Below, in pieces: positions 1-7,917 of a stretch of DNA of 64,000 nucleotides; positions within the stretch are counted from its first letter, which is position 1; each line of letters begins with the position of its first letter. The notes beneath the pieces were generated by a model. That model did no database searches. It saw nothing but the letters and a program-made list of their open reading frames with translations, and was not told the DNA's origin. The stretch covers positions 1-64,000 of the forward strand of contig JAKLKO010000005.1 in NCBI GenBank assembly GCA_023150615.1. Reading direction: 5' to 3'. The stretch is from Phycisphaerae bacterium (lineage in GTDB: Bacteria; Planctomycetota; Phycisphaerae; UBA1845; UTPLA1). The position numbers and the translations under genes are program-made.

Positions 1-594
1 GCCTTCGGCGACGCGGTGCACGCGTGGGAGTCCGTGCCTGGCCTTCCCGCGACGGCGACGCGGTACCTGTACGCGGGCGACTGGGGGTACGAGACGGGTC
101 TGCTGGCGGTGGGGCCGGAGACGCTGGTCCCGCCCTCGGCCGGCTGGCAGCACGTGGGCGAGCGCTTCTACGACCCGGCACTCGGGCGGTTCCTGCAGAG
201 GGATCCGATCGGGATCGAGGGGGGCATGAATGTGTACTTGTATGCAGCAAACATACCGAACTTATTGGTTGATCCAACCGGCGAGGCGTGGCTGGCGCCT
301 GCGCTTCACGCCCTCCGGGTAGGCGGACGATACGTTGCCCAAGGCGCGCGGTCGGCCTGGGGGGCTGCGGCTCCATACGCAAACCGCGCTTGGCAGTGGT
401 GCTCAAACAAGGCTGCCGAGTTCGCGCGTGCCTGCAAGTCGGCGACCAAAAACACTTTGCGCTGGCTCAATCGAGGAAAAGTCAGGATTGGCCCAAGTAC
501 GCACCAAGGCAAGACCTACTTGAGCATTCGTCTCGGAGATCGACATCTTGACTTGATCGAGATCGGGGATGGATGGAGAAAATGGTATGAATAA
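1..594 (+). CDS. Rhs-family protein, C-terminal part with toxin tip (5' end outside window)
   Basis: The frame is open from base 1, so this is the end of a much larger Rhs/YD-repeat gene. Rhs proteins form a beta-cage shell that encloses a polymorphic C-terminal toxin used against competing cells. The end of the Rhs core is clear: GERFYDPALGRFLQRDPIG followed by NVYLYAANIPNLLVDPTG, the point where shell and variable tip normally separate. The roughly 105-residue tip (about residues 94-197) is unlike known toxin domains that I can recall. It runs GGRYVAQGAR, then a Trp/Ala-rich helix, then a Lys/Arg-rich stretch, and ends GDGWRKWYE. A related tip lies displaced at 1455-1748. The gene at 670 is the natural candidate for its immunity protein. 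The Rhs call is firm; the toxin activity is unknown. Confidence 0.85.
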   Translation, partial: AFGDAVHAWESVPGLPATATRYLYAGDWGYETGLLAVGPETLVPPSAGWQHVGERFYDPALGRFLQRDPIGIEGGMNVYLYAANIPNLLVDPTGEAWLAPALHALRVGGRYVAQGARSAWGAAAPYANRAWQWCSNKAAEFARACKSATKNTLRWLNRGKVRIGPSTHQGKTYLSIRLGDRHLDLIEIGDGWRKWYE

Positions 595-669
595 GTCGCT
601 CGCAATTGTTCGCCATGCGAATTGATGCGATTCAATCAAATGTGAGCCCCACGACGATGAGTGCATTAA

Positions 670-1191
670 GTGGCTCCTGACGAGTTTGATCGCTGCTTAC
701 ACGACCGGCTGATCGATAGGATCAATCAGTGGTGCGCTGGCCTTCCCGTTGGTAGTGTAAGCATAAAGAGAGCGGCTCATCGAAAGAATTGGGAGAATTG
801 GGAAACTCTAGAAATACTGCCATCGAATCCTAGCGCTGCGGCCCTGACTGTTAATTTCATGATGACGCGCCCCCATTGGATCGAAATGCAGTTAGGACAC
901 CACGCTACCTTGTGCCTTCCGACAGATATAACGCTTAACCAGAAAACGGGCGATAATTGGGAGGACTTTATACTGGAGTTGATTGCGGCCGTCGCCGTAA
1001 GGGGGTTTTGGGAAAAAGTGGTCCTTTCTGACGGACGAATTCTCGTGATCGCGTTTGGCGTCGCGCTTACAGGCGGCGAAATACGATTCAGGCGCCGTCG
1101 GCTCATGCACACTATTTATACTATATTCAGGAAAAAGAGTGTGCAGCAGTACAAGTATGAGCCATATTTTTGTCAGAGCACTGATGACTGA
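670..1191 (+). CDS. Unknown protein, candidate Rhs-tip immunity protein
   Basis: I do not recognise the family. It is a 173-aa soluble protein starting with GTG, 75 bp after the Rhs stop and on the same strand, the place where immunity genes normally sit. No signal peptide is visible. It holds a mixed alpha/beta middle (WETLEILP, TRPHWIEMQLG) and a short hydrophobic helix (ELIAAVAVRGFW), and ends in a basic Arg/Lys-rich tail. Base composition is lower in GC than that of its neighbours, which is common for Rhs tip and immunity cassettes acquired by transfer. The immunity role is inferred only from position, size and composition. Confidence 0.55.
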   Translation: MAPDEFDRCLHDRLIDRINQWCAGLPVGSVSIKRAAHRKNWENWETLEILPSNPSAAALTVNFMMTRPHWIEMQLGHHATLCLPTDITLNQKTGDNWEDFILELIAAVAVRGFWEKVVLSDGRILVIAFGVALTGGEIRFRRRRLMHTIYTIFRKKSVQQYKYEPYFCQSTDD

Positions 1192-1318
1192 CCATGCCGT
1201 GGTGAGCCGATTGTGCCACTGCGCAGGCTCTGGTGTCGCGTTCTTTGGCAGTGGTCCTGATGTCACCTTGGGCGGTCCCGCCCCGATACGGCGGCGCGAC
1301 CCGATTTGGTTCCGTAAT

Positions 1319-1460
1319 CCGTCATTTCCGCGGAAGCGGGAATCCACGCCCCCTGTCGCACAATTACTTCTGGATTCCCGCTTCCGCGGGAATGACGTCC
1401 GCCGGGCGCGATTGTTTCTGGATTCCCGCTTTCGCGGGAATGACGGCCGCGGGAATGACG
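1319..1460 (+). repeat. Cluster of palindromic repeats (CATTCCCGC...GCGGGAATG type)
   Basis: Four copies of one short palindromic element lie here: an inverted copy at 1321-1346, direct copies at 1370-1397 and 1418-1445, and a partial copy at 1446-1460. The unit reads TGGATTCCCGC, a short loop, then GCGGGAATGACG, so each copy can fold into a hairpin. Elements of this sequence are interspersed in many bacterial genomes. The cluster sits exactly between the first immunity candidate and the displaced Rhs tip, so it may have served as a recombination substrate. Confidence 0.85.
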
Positions 1461-1748
1461 GCCGCCGCGCAACCGGGCGCCGCGCTGGGACACGCCGTCC
1501 GCGTCGGAGGGCGCTACGCCGCTCGGGGCGCGAAATGGGTCTGGAACAAGTCTGCCCCGGCGCGGCGATGGACGTACGACAAGGCTGTCGCCGCCTGCAG
1601 GTACATGACGCGACACATTCGCCTCGAAACACACCCTTTGCCAGGGTATCATAACTATCCAGGAGGAGTATTGCATCTTAATATCGGCCGCCTGCACATT
1701 GTCTGCGATCCGCGCGTAATACGTGATACTATCCGGAATTGGTGGTAA
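1455..1748 (+). pseudogene. Displaced (orphan) Rhs toxin tip without core
   Basis: The 97-residue reading frame matches the layout of the tip at the end of the Rhs gene at 1-594. Both contain GGRY-A-GA- near the start, a Trp-rich segment and a Lys-rich helix. Both end with a G..hxhxxG..H strand pair and R.W: QGKTYLSIRLGDRH versus PGGVLHLNIGRLH, ending WRKWYE versus TIRNWW. There is no Rhs core in front of it; the sequence directly upstream is the palindromic repeat cluster. It is therefore best read as a silent C-terminal cassette of an Rhs locus, usable by recombination with the full-length gene. It is followed after 3 bp by its own candidate immunity gene. Whether the ATG at 1455 is used is doubtful. 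Confidence 0.65.
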
Positions 1749-1751
1749 GCC

Positions 1752-2399
1752 ATGATGGCCCCGATCGGGCCCGATGCGAACATGTCGGAGCATACAGACT
1801 ATTTCCTCGAAGCCGATGCAACGCGACCGGCGCAGGGCCAAACTCAGTGCGGAACGAACCTCAGCCTGAGTTGGCCGTCCCGGCGCTGGGGAACCCCGGA
1901 GGCACGATTCGTCGCGGAACTTCTCTTCGCGCTGTCGGACCCATGCCCTACGATCGCCTTTTGTCGGAACATTGACCATCGGCGCAGGGAGTTTGATACG
2001 GCGGTCAGCGCTGATTGTTCGATCGTTCTTCCGGCCCCGCCGCATCACCGGGCTCATGGGTGGCGCATGGCACCTGTGTATACTGTTCCCGTATTACGGA
2101 GCGATCGTCTTGCCGCTGTCATGGAGGAATACTGGCGTGTTTACGATGGTAGTTGGATATTCATGGATTGGCCGATGGATGGCGCGCATCACGCACGTCG
2201 GATAAGTCTATTGGAGTTCGATTGGAAGCGTACCGTGGATATGCTGAATGCGTCCGCCGTCGCCTGTCCGCTCGTCGGTGTTACATATGATGATTGGATG
2301 CTGGACATGAAGCTGCACGCCGGCGCAGACCAGGTTGGTCCGGTGCTGAATGCGGTGGCGGGACGTTGCTCCGTCACGCTTCGACCGGAACGGGCGTGA
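1752..2399 (+). CDS. Unknown protein, candidate immunity for the orphan Rhs tip
   Basis: The 215-aa frame starts 3 bp after the orphan tip, as tip/immunity pairs usually do. I do not recognise the family. The N-terminal half (to about residue 105) is low in recognisable structure. The C-terminal half looks like a compact globular domain (EEYWRVYDGSWIFMDWP, then LLEFDWKRTVDMLN, then TYDDWMLDMKLHAG). An in-frame ATG at 2067 preceded by GGGTGG would give a 110-aa protein with only this domain, which is also a typical immunity-protein size. Either start is possible. Function is inferred from position alone. Confidence 0.45.
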   Translation: MMAPIGPDANMSEHTDYFLEADATRPAQGQTQCGTNLSLSWPSRRWGTPEARFVAELLFALSDPCPTIAFCRNIDHRRREFDTAVSADCSIVLPAPPHHRAHGWRMAPVYTVPVLRSDRLAAVMEEYWRVYDGSWIFMDWPMDGAHHARRISLLEFDWKRTVDMLNASAVACPLVGVTYDDWMLDMKLHAGADQVGPVLNAVAGRCSVTLRPERA

Positions 2400-2400
2400 T

Positions 2401-2691
2401 GCGGGCCGCATCGACGCGGACGATCCGGTTTGCGTGATCCGCCATCCGGTCGGGACGGACGACTACGCCGCCAGCGTGCTGTACTACGACTCGGCCGGTC
2501 GCGTCTGGCTCGTGCTGGACCAGCAGTGGTCGGTGGCGGATGGCGAGCCGGAGAACTGCCAGAAGACGCGCCTGACCGTGTTCCGCTACGACCTGACCGG
2601 CCGGCGGCGGGCGACGGCGACATCAACGACGCTGAGCGCACAGCCACCCGGTCCGGTGCCCGACCTTGATCTTAAGTCCCTTTTCCGATAG
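2401..2691 (+). pseudogene. Fragment of Rhs core region
   Basis: The frame encodes YYDSAGRVWLVLDQQW followed by VFRYDLTGRRR, the Y-YD..GR-W pattern of planctomycete Rhs/YD repeat proteins. It has no obvious start or signal and stops at 2689-2691 after a short unrelated tail. It is read as a broken piece of an Rhs core left behind by rearrangement of the locus. The assignment rests on the repeat pattern only, so an unrelated small protein is not excluded. Confidence 0.5.
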
Positions 2692-2782
2692 GATTTGCCT
2701 CAACGAGGCGGAAATTCGGGTCGCTCGTTCCCTCGTTCCAACCATTCACCAACGCCCATCGGCTCGGGCAGAGAGGGTTGCC

Positions 2783-4402
2783 ATGAACTCGCGGTACCGT
2801 GCGCTCGTCGTCTGTGCCTCGGCAATCGTCGGCCTGCTCACGCGGGCCGCTCTCGCACCGGCGGGCAGCCTGACGCCGCCCCTCGGACCGATCGGCCCGA
2901 CGATGAAGACGCTCGTTGAGGTCGAACCGCGAACGCCCGTCCAATCCCTGCCCGGATCGGCCTCGGCCGTCCACGTCATCAGCGCCCCCGGCTCGTACTA
3001 CCTGACGGCCGACGTCCTCGGCCAGCCGGGCAAGCACGCGATCGATGTGACGGCGGTCAACGGCGTGACGATCGATCTGCGCGGGTTCGCGCTGCGGGCC
3101 GTGGTCGGATCGCTCGACGGGATCAACGCGGCGGGCGACCTGGCGGTGCGGAACGGCTCGGCGATCGGCTGGTCGAACGGCGTAAACGTGTGCAACAACG
3201 CGCTGCTCGAGAACCTGCGTTTCAGCGGCTGCGCGGTCGGCGCGACGGTCTGCCGCGGACAGGTGATCGATTGTGTCGCGCAGCAGAACCAGATCGGCTT
3301 CGCGGGCTTCGGCGTGCTGTTTCAGCGCTGCACGGCCACGTCGAACGCCAGCGCAGGGTTCTCCGCGGCGAACGGCTCCGCGGTGATCGACTGCGTCGCG
3401 TCGTCGAACGGCCGCGGCATTGCCGCGTCCGGAGGATCGCAGATCGAACGCTGTGCCGTGTTCGCGAGCAGCACCATCGGCATCGAGCTGGCCGACTTCT
3501 GCCGCGTCGCCGGGAACAACGTCGACAGCAATGGCACGATCGGCATCTTCGCGTATGGCGAAGGCAACACGATCGACGGCAACATGCTCAGCCGCAACCC
3601 GGTGGGTATCCGCGTCACCTACATCGGGAACTTCGTCGTCCGCAACCGCGTTCGCAACGCGACGACGGGCTACGACATCGCGGCCGGCAACGATTATGCG
3701 CAGATCATCGGCGCGCCGGGCGCGAACTTCGTCGTGACGAATGCGTGGGCGAACTTCGGCGATCTCGCCACGCCGACGTGCACCGACGGCATCCAGAACG
3801 GGGGCGAGACGGACGTGGACTGCGGCGGCGGGAACTGCCCGCCGTGCCAGAACGGGCAGATGTGCGCCACGGCGTCCGACTGCGTCAGCGGCGTGTGCAT
3901 GGGCGGCGTCTGCCAGCCGTCGGGATTCTGCCAGAGCGCCGGCGATTGTCCGCCGAAGCCGAACGCCACGGCGACCTGCGTGGCCAGCGCGTGCCAGTAC
4001 GCGTGCCTGGCCGGGTTCGGCGATTGCGACAACAACATGATGTTGAACGGCTGTGAGGCGAGCGTCCTGAGCGACAACAACCACTGCGGGGCGTGCAACA
4101 ACGTCTGTCCGCAAAACCTGCCGAACGCGACGACGCAGTGCGGCAACGGGAACTGCAACCTCGTCTGCAACGCGGGTTATGCCGACTGCAACGCGACGTT
4201 CGGCGACGGCTGCGAGGTGAACACGCAGTCGGATGTGGACCACTGCAGCGCCTGCAACGTCGCGTGCCCGAACCGGCCGAACGCCACGCGGACCTGTGTC
4301 AATGGCGTGTGCGGCTACGTCTGCAACGCCGGTTACAACGATTGCAACGGCAACCCGAACGACGGCTGCGAGGTCTTCGGTTCGTGCATTCCGAATCCGT
4401 GA
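2783..4402 (+). CDS. Secreted right-handed beta-helix protein with Cys-rich C-terminus
   Basis: The 539-aa protein is exported: an N-terminal signal (RALVVCASAIVGLL then ALA) follows the ATG at 2783, which has GAGAGGG 5-11 bases upstream. The frame continues further upstream but without a better start. Residues 70-320 contain repeated short strands with Asn/Gly turns (VNGVTIDLRGFALR, CRGQVIDCVAQQNQIGFAG, DSNGTIGIFAYGEGNTIDGN), typical of right-handed parallel beta-helix (NosD/pectate-lyase-like) proteins. From about residue 330 there are tandem Cys-rich modules of about 40 residues with C-x-A-GY-DC-....DGCE, resembling repeats of secreted myxobacterial and planctomycete proteins. No catalytic residues are evident. 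It is probably a surface or extracellular binding protein. Its 3' end converges with the sulfatase-TPR gene. Confidence 0.8.
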   Translation: MNSRYRALVVCASAIVGLLTRAALAPAGSLTPPLGPIGPTMKTLVEVEPRTPVQSLPGSASAVHVISAPGSYYLTADVLGQPGKHAIDVTAVNGVTIDLRGFALRAVVGSLDGINAAGDLAVRNGSAIGWSNGVNVCNNALLENLRFSGCAVGATVCRGQVIDCVAQQNQIGFAGFGVLFQRCTATSNASAGFSAANGSAVIDCVASSNGRGIAASGGSQIERCAVFASSTIGIELADFCRVAGNNVDSNGTIGIFAYGEGNTIDGNMLSRNPVGIRVTYIGNFVVRNRVRNATTGYDIAAGNDYAQIIGAPGANFVVTNAWANFGDLATPTCTDGIQNGGETDVDCGGGNCPPCQNGQMCATASDCVSGVCMGGVCQPSGFCQSAGDCPPKPNATATCVASACQYACLAGFGDCDNNMMLNGCEASVLSDNNHCGACNNVCPQNLPNATTQCGNGNCNLVCNAGYADCNATFGDGCEVNTQSDVDHCSACNVACPNRPNATRTCVNGVCGYVCNAGYNDCNGNPNDGCEVFGSCIPNP

Positions 4403-4462
4403 CGGGCTTGCCGCGCCCGCGGGCTGGGTCTGCGGAATTGTCGGCGCTGGCGCCGGGACGCA

Positions 4463-6667
4463 TCAATCCGCCGCTGCGCGCGGGGCGTCGCCGCGGCGTC
4501 CGGATTCGCGGATACGCTCGATGATCTCCTGGAACCCGGACATTTCGCGCAGCGGTTTGAGGTCTTCGTCCGATCGCACGAGCTGCTCGTCGCGCAGCCC
4601 GCGGATCACGGCCTCGTCGAGCAGCGCGATCGCGCCGTGCGGATCGCCCGTCAGCGACTTGATGCACGCGAGGTTGTACGGCGGCAGCCACGAGTCCGGC
4701 CGCAGCGCATCGGCCTGGTCGAAGTACTCGGTCGCGCTCGGGTATTCGCCGAGTCGCAGCGAGCAGAGCCCGGCCTGAATCAGCGCGTGGAAGTACCTCG
4801 GCATCGTCTGAAGGCATCTGCGGTAGTACTCGCGGGCGTTCGCGTAGTCCTTCCGCGCCACGAGCATGTCGCCGTACTGCGAATAGGCCCGAGGATACGA
4901 CGGGTCCTCGGCGAGCGCCTTTTTGCACCACGTCTCGGCCTCGTCGGTTCGGCCCCGCTGCAGCGCGATGAACCCGAGGTGGACCATCGATTCGACGAAT
5001 TTCGGCGTGACGGCCAGCGCCTGCTTGTAGTAGCGCTCGGCCTGGTCGAGGTCGTTCTGCTTGAGTCGCAACAGTCCGAGCATGTGCATCACGCGGTGCT
5101 GGCGCGGATCATCGGCGAGCGATTGCAGGTATTCGTGCTCGGCCTCGGGCAGCCGGTTCATGCGCATCAGCGCGATGGCGAGCGTGTTCCGCGCCGACGT
5201 GTTTCGCGGCGTCTGGCGGAGGAGTTCGCGCAGGAGCGGTTCGGCCTGCGCGGGGCGGCCGCGCTGCATGAAGTGCCGTGCATCCTCGAGCATGTTATGG
5301 AGTTTGATGCCGTCCTTGGGGTCGATGCCGCCCATGGCGGCGCGGTTGGCGTCGGACGTGAGATATCCGAGGGCCTGGAGCATCTCGACCGTCTCGCGGT
5401 CCATCGGGTTCTCTTTGGTCTGTTTGGCGCGCTTCTTGCAGTCGTCGAGGATCGCCTGAAGCTCGTCGTCGAGCCGGTCGGCGACGGCGGGCTGCGCGGC
5501 GAAGAGGTTCTTGAGTTCCTTCGGATCGGTGCGCAGGTCGTACAGTTCGGGCTTCGGCGCGCGGATGTACTTGAAGCCGTTGTGGCGCACGCCGTACAGC
5601 GGCGCCATGCCGAAGCCGACCTCGCAGAGCAGGCTCTCGCAATACTGCGGCAGGTCCGGTGGCGGCGAGGCGCCCCGGAGGGCGTCCCGCAGGTCCACGC
5701 CCTGCGTTTCCTCCTGGCCGGGCAAGCCCAAGATACCGAGGATCGTCGGTACGATGTCGGCGGTGCGAACTGGTCCCTGGTAGACGCGCGCCGCGGGAAA
5801 AACCGGTGGATAACGCCAGATGAGCGGGACGCGGATCGTCGCGTCGTAGATGAAGATCGCGTGCGTCTTTTCGCCGTGCTCGCCGATGCTCTCGCCGTGG
5901 TCGGCGGTGAAGACGACGATCGTGTTGTCCAACTCGCCGCTCTCTCGGAGCCGATCGACGACCATCCCGACGCCGATGCTCGCGGCGGAGATCTCGGCAT
6001 CGTAGGGCGTCGGGATCAGGAACTGTTTGGGCACCCTCGCTTCGTGTGGATGATGCGGGTCGAAAAAGTGAATCCAGGCAAAAAAGGGAGACTTGGTAGT
6101 TTTCGAGGCTCGGGCGTTGTACCACTCCAAGAACTTCGTGGCCGTCTTGTCGGCTGATCGATCGCGGATCATGAACATCTTGGGCTGGTCCTCGGCCCAG
6201 AGGTCGTCGTCGTAGCCGTCGAAGCCCTGCGTCAGGTTGTAGCGCCGATTCAGGACGAGCGCGGAGACGAAGGCTTGTGTTTCGTAGCCGGCGGCCTTAA
6301 GTCTTTCGGCGAGCGTAACTGCCTCATCTCCCAGAGCATACGCGCCGTTGTCGCGGACACCGTGCGCGGGTGGATAGAGGCCGGTCAGGATGGTGGAATG
6401 GGAAGGCATGGTAATTGGGGCAGCGCTCGCGGCGTCGGTACAGAGCACCCCCTCGACTGCGAGGCGGTCAATCGACTTCGTACGCGCGAGTCCGAATCCG
6501 TAGCATCCGAGCCGGTCCGCTCTAAGGGTATCCACGGTGATGATGAGGACATTGGGACGACGGGCGTCGGAGTGCTCCGAAGTTGGCGTCGCGTCGTTGC
6601 GACAACCGGCGAGGATCGCCGTCGCGGAAACGAGCGCGCTGACAATTGCGTGTTTTGATGTTGACAT
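4463..6667 (-). CDS. Sulfatase-like lipoprotein with C-terminal TPR repeats
   Basis: The 734-aa lipoprotein starts MSTSKHAIVS and has a lipobox LAGC with Cys22. Residues 38-430 form an alkaline-phosphatase-superfamily (sulfatase) domain: NVLIITVDTLRADRLGCYG with the metal-binding Asp46, and later VVFTADHGESIGEHGEKTH with the second metal site. At the formylglycine position true sulfatases carry C/S-x-P-x-R; here it reads T-M-P-S-H (Thr86), so formylglycine cannot form and Thr may be the nucleophile, as in related phosphotransferases and phosphohydrolases. Residues 470-720 hold about six TPRs (RYYKQALAVTPKFVESMVHLG and similar), a protein-interaction scaffold. It is probably anchored in the periplasm. 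Substrate is unknown. It is transcribed divergently from the sorting-tail protein at 6741. A longer frame exists upstream but overlaps that gene. Confidence 0.85.
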   Translation of the reverse strand: MSTSKHAIVSALVSATAILAGCRNDATPTSEHSDARRPNVLIITVDTLRADRLGCYGFGLARTKSIDRLAVEGVLCTDAASAAPITMPSHSTILTGLYPPAHGVRDNGAYALGDEAVTLAERLKAAGYETQAFVSALVLNRRYNLTQGFDGYDDDLWAEDQPKMFMIRDRSADKTATKFLEWYNARASKTTKSPFFAWIHFFDPHHPHEARVPKQFLIPTPYDAEISAASIGVGMVVDRLRESGELDNTIVVFTADHGESIGEHGEKTHAIFIYDATIRVPLIWRYPPVFPAARVYQGPVRTADIVPTILGILGLPGQEETQGVDLRDALRGASPPPDLPQYCESLLCEVGFGMAPLYGVRHNGFKYIRAPKPELYDLRTDPKELKNLFAAQPAVADRLDDELQAILDDCKKRAKQTKENPMDRETVEMLQALGYLTSDANRAAMGGIDPKDGIKLHNMLEDARHFMQRGRPAQAEPLLRELLRQTPRNTSARNTLAIALMRMNRLPEAEHEYLQSLADDPRQHRVMHMLGLLRLKQNDLDQAERYYKQALAVTPKFVESMVHLGFIALQRGRTDEAETWCKKALAEDPSYPRAYSQYGDMLVARKDYANAREYYRRCLQTMPRYFHALIQAGLCSLRLGEYPSATEYFDQADALRPDSWLPPYNLACIKSLTGDPHGAIALLDEAVIRGLRDEQLVRSDEDLKPLREMSGFQEIIERIRESGRRGDAPRAAAD

Positions 6668-6740
6668 GGCCCAATTGGCTTTATACGTTGCAGGTCCGGT
6701 TAAGGACGCAGTTCGAACGGGCTCAAGTGAGGTGCACGTC

Positions 6741-7769
6741 ATGAAACGAACATTCGGCATTGGACTCTTCCTCTGTTTCGCGGTTTCCGCGACGGCGTTC
6801 GGCGCGGCAGGCTCGGTCAGCCTGATCGACGAGAGCTTCGTTGAATATTTCATCAACACGTCGGTGACGTTTACCTCGTCCTCGGCGTCGGCCGCGGCGT
6901 CGGACGCCTCATACACGCAATCGGTGCTTTGTACCACAACGAGCGGTGATACGACGTCCTCAACGCCGTCGGACGCGTTTGACGGGTACGGCGGCGTCCG
7001 GATCAACGGTGCGGCGTACACGGACAACGGTGCGCCGACATTCGAATGCAACAACGACCGTTCGGTCGTCTTTGCGTTCCAGGACATCGGGAACCTGCGT
7101 GTGACGCGCAAGGTCTTCGTCCCGGAAGATGACGCGTTCATCCGCTGGCTGACGATCATCGAGAACCGCGGGGACTCGACCGAAACCGTGAACGTCATCT
7201 TCCTGAACAATTTCGGCGCCGACGGCGACACGCAGATGATGGCGACGTCGGACGGGGACGCCTTTGCGGAGGCCAGTGATTGCTGGGTTGTCTGCGGAAG
7301 CTTCGCGGGACCCGAGACGCGAATCGTCAGCCTGTTCGCGGGTGACGGCGCGGCGGTCAGCCCGACCGATCTCGATTTCGTCAACTACTTTGACATCCTT
7401 AATTACCGCTTCCAGTTCGAGTTGTCGGCCGGCCGGACGGTGATCCTGATGACGTTTGCGTCGGTCCAGTCGACGAAGTTCGAGGCGATCCTCAAGGCGC
7501 TGGAGATGAAGGAAGTGACCGAGACCATGCTCGACTGCATGTCGGACGACGAGCTCGCTCAGGTCATCAACTTCTTCGTCGGCGACTGCAACAGCAACGG
7601 CGTGCCGGACTTCGATGAGGCGGACAGCGACGAAGACGGCATCATCGACGATTGCGAAGGCCTGCTGCCGGGATTCCCGTGCGCGGTCATGGGCGGCGCC
7701 CCGCTGCTGATGATGTTTGGCGGTTATTTGTTCGTGCTGTTTGCGCGCCGACGCCGGATCGGCTGGTAG
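6741..7769 (+). CDS. Secreted protein with C-terminal Cys-TM-poly-Arg sorting-like tail, paralogue 1
   Basis: The 342-aa protein has a signal peptide (MKRTFGIGLFLCFAVSATAFG), a beta-rich body, and an acidic calcium-binding-like segment (DCNSNGVPDFDEADSDEDG). It ends with FPCAVMGGAPLLMMFGGYLF and a short RRRR tail. The Cys plus hydrophobic stretch plus Arg cluster resembles C-terminal protein-sorting tags such as MYXO-CTERM, recognised by a membrane protease; I infer this role from layout only. The gene at 7918 is a close paralogue with the same domain order. GAGG lies 8 bases before the ATG, and the leader sequence just before the start is shared with the paralogue. The body contains FDGYG, a conserved CN-DR and VFVPEDDAF-RW. 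Function of the body is unknown. Confidence 0.8.
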   Translation: MKRTFGIGLFLCFAVSATAFGAAGSVSLIDESFVEYFINTSVTFTSSSASAAASDASYTQSVLCTTTSGDTTSSTPSDAFDGYGGVRINGAAYTDNGAPTFECNNDRSVVFAFQDIGNLRVTRKVFVPEDDAFIRWLTIIENRGDSTETVNVIFLNNFGADGDTQMMATSDGDAFAEASDCWVVCGSFAGPETRIVSLFAGDGAAVSPTDLDFVNYFDILNYRFQFELSAGRTVILMTFASVQSTKFEAILKALEMKEVTETMLDCMSDDELAQVINFFVGDCNSNGVPDFDEADSDEDGIIDDCEGLLPGFPCAVMGGAPLLMMFGGYLFVLFARRRRIGW

Positions 7770-7917
7770 GTGCGTGTTGTTCCGGTCGTCGGGTCGGCGG
7801 CGCGTCGTCGCCGGTCCCTGGGGCCGGGGTTGGGTTCGCGAACCGTTCGTCGTCATCCGCCGGTGCGAGCGACGGCGAAAACCGAAAAGTGAATCGGGCT
7901 CTGAAGAGGTAAACGTC

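Noticed and set aside
2672-4243. Long open frame antisense to the beta-helix gene
   Set aside because: It mirrors the codon pattern of a GC-rich gene on the other strand and has no recognisable domain.
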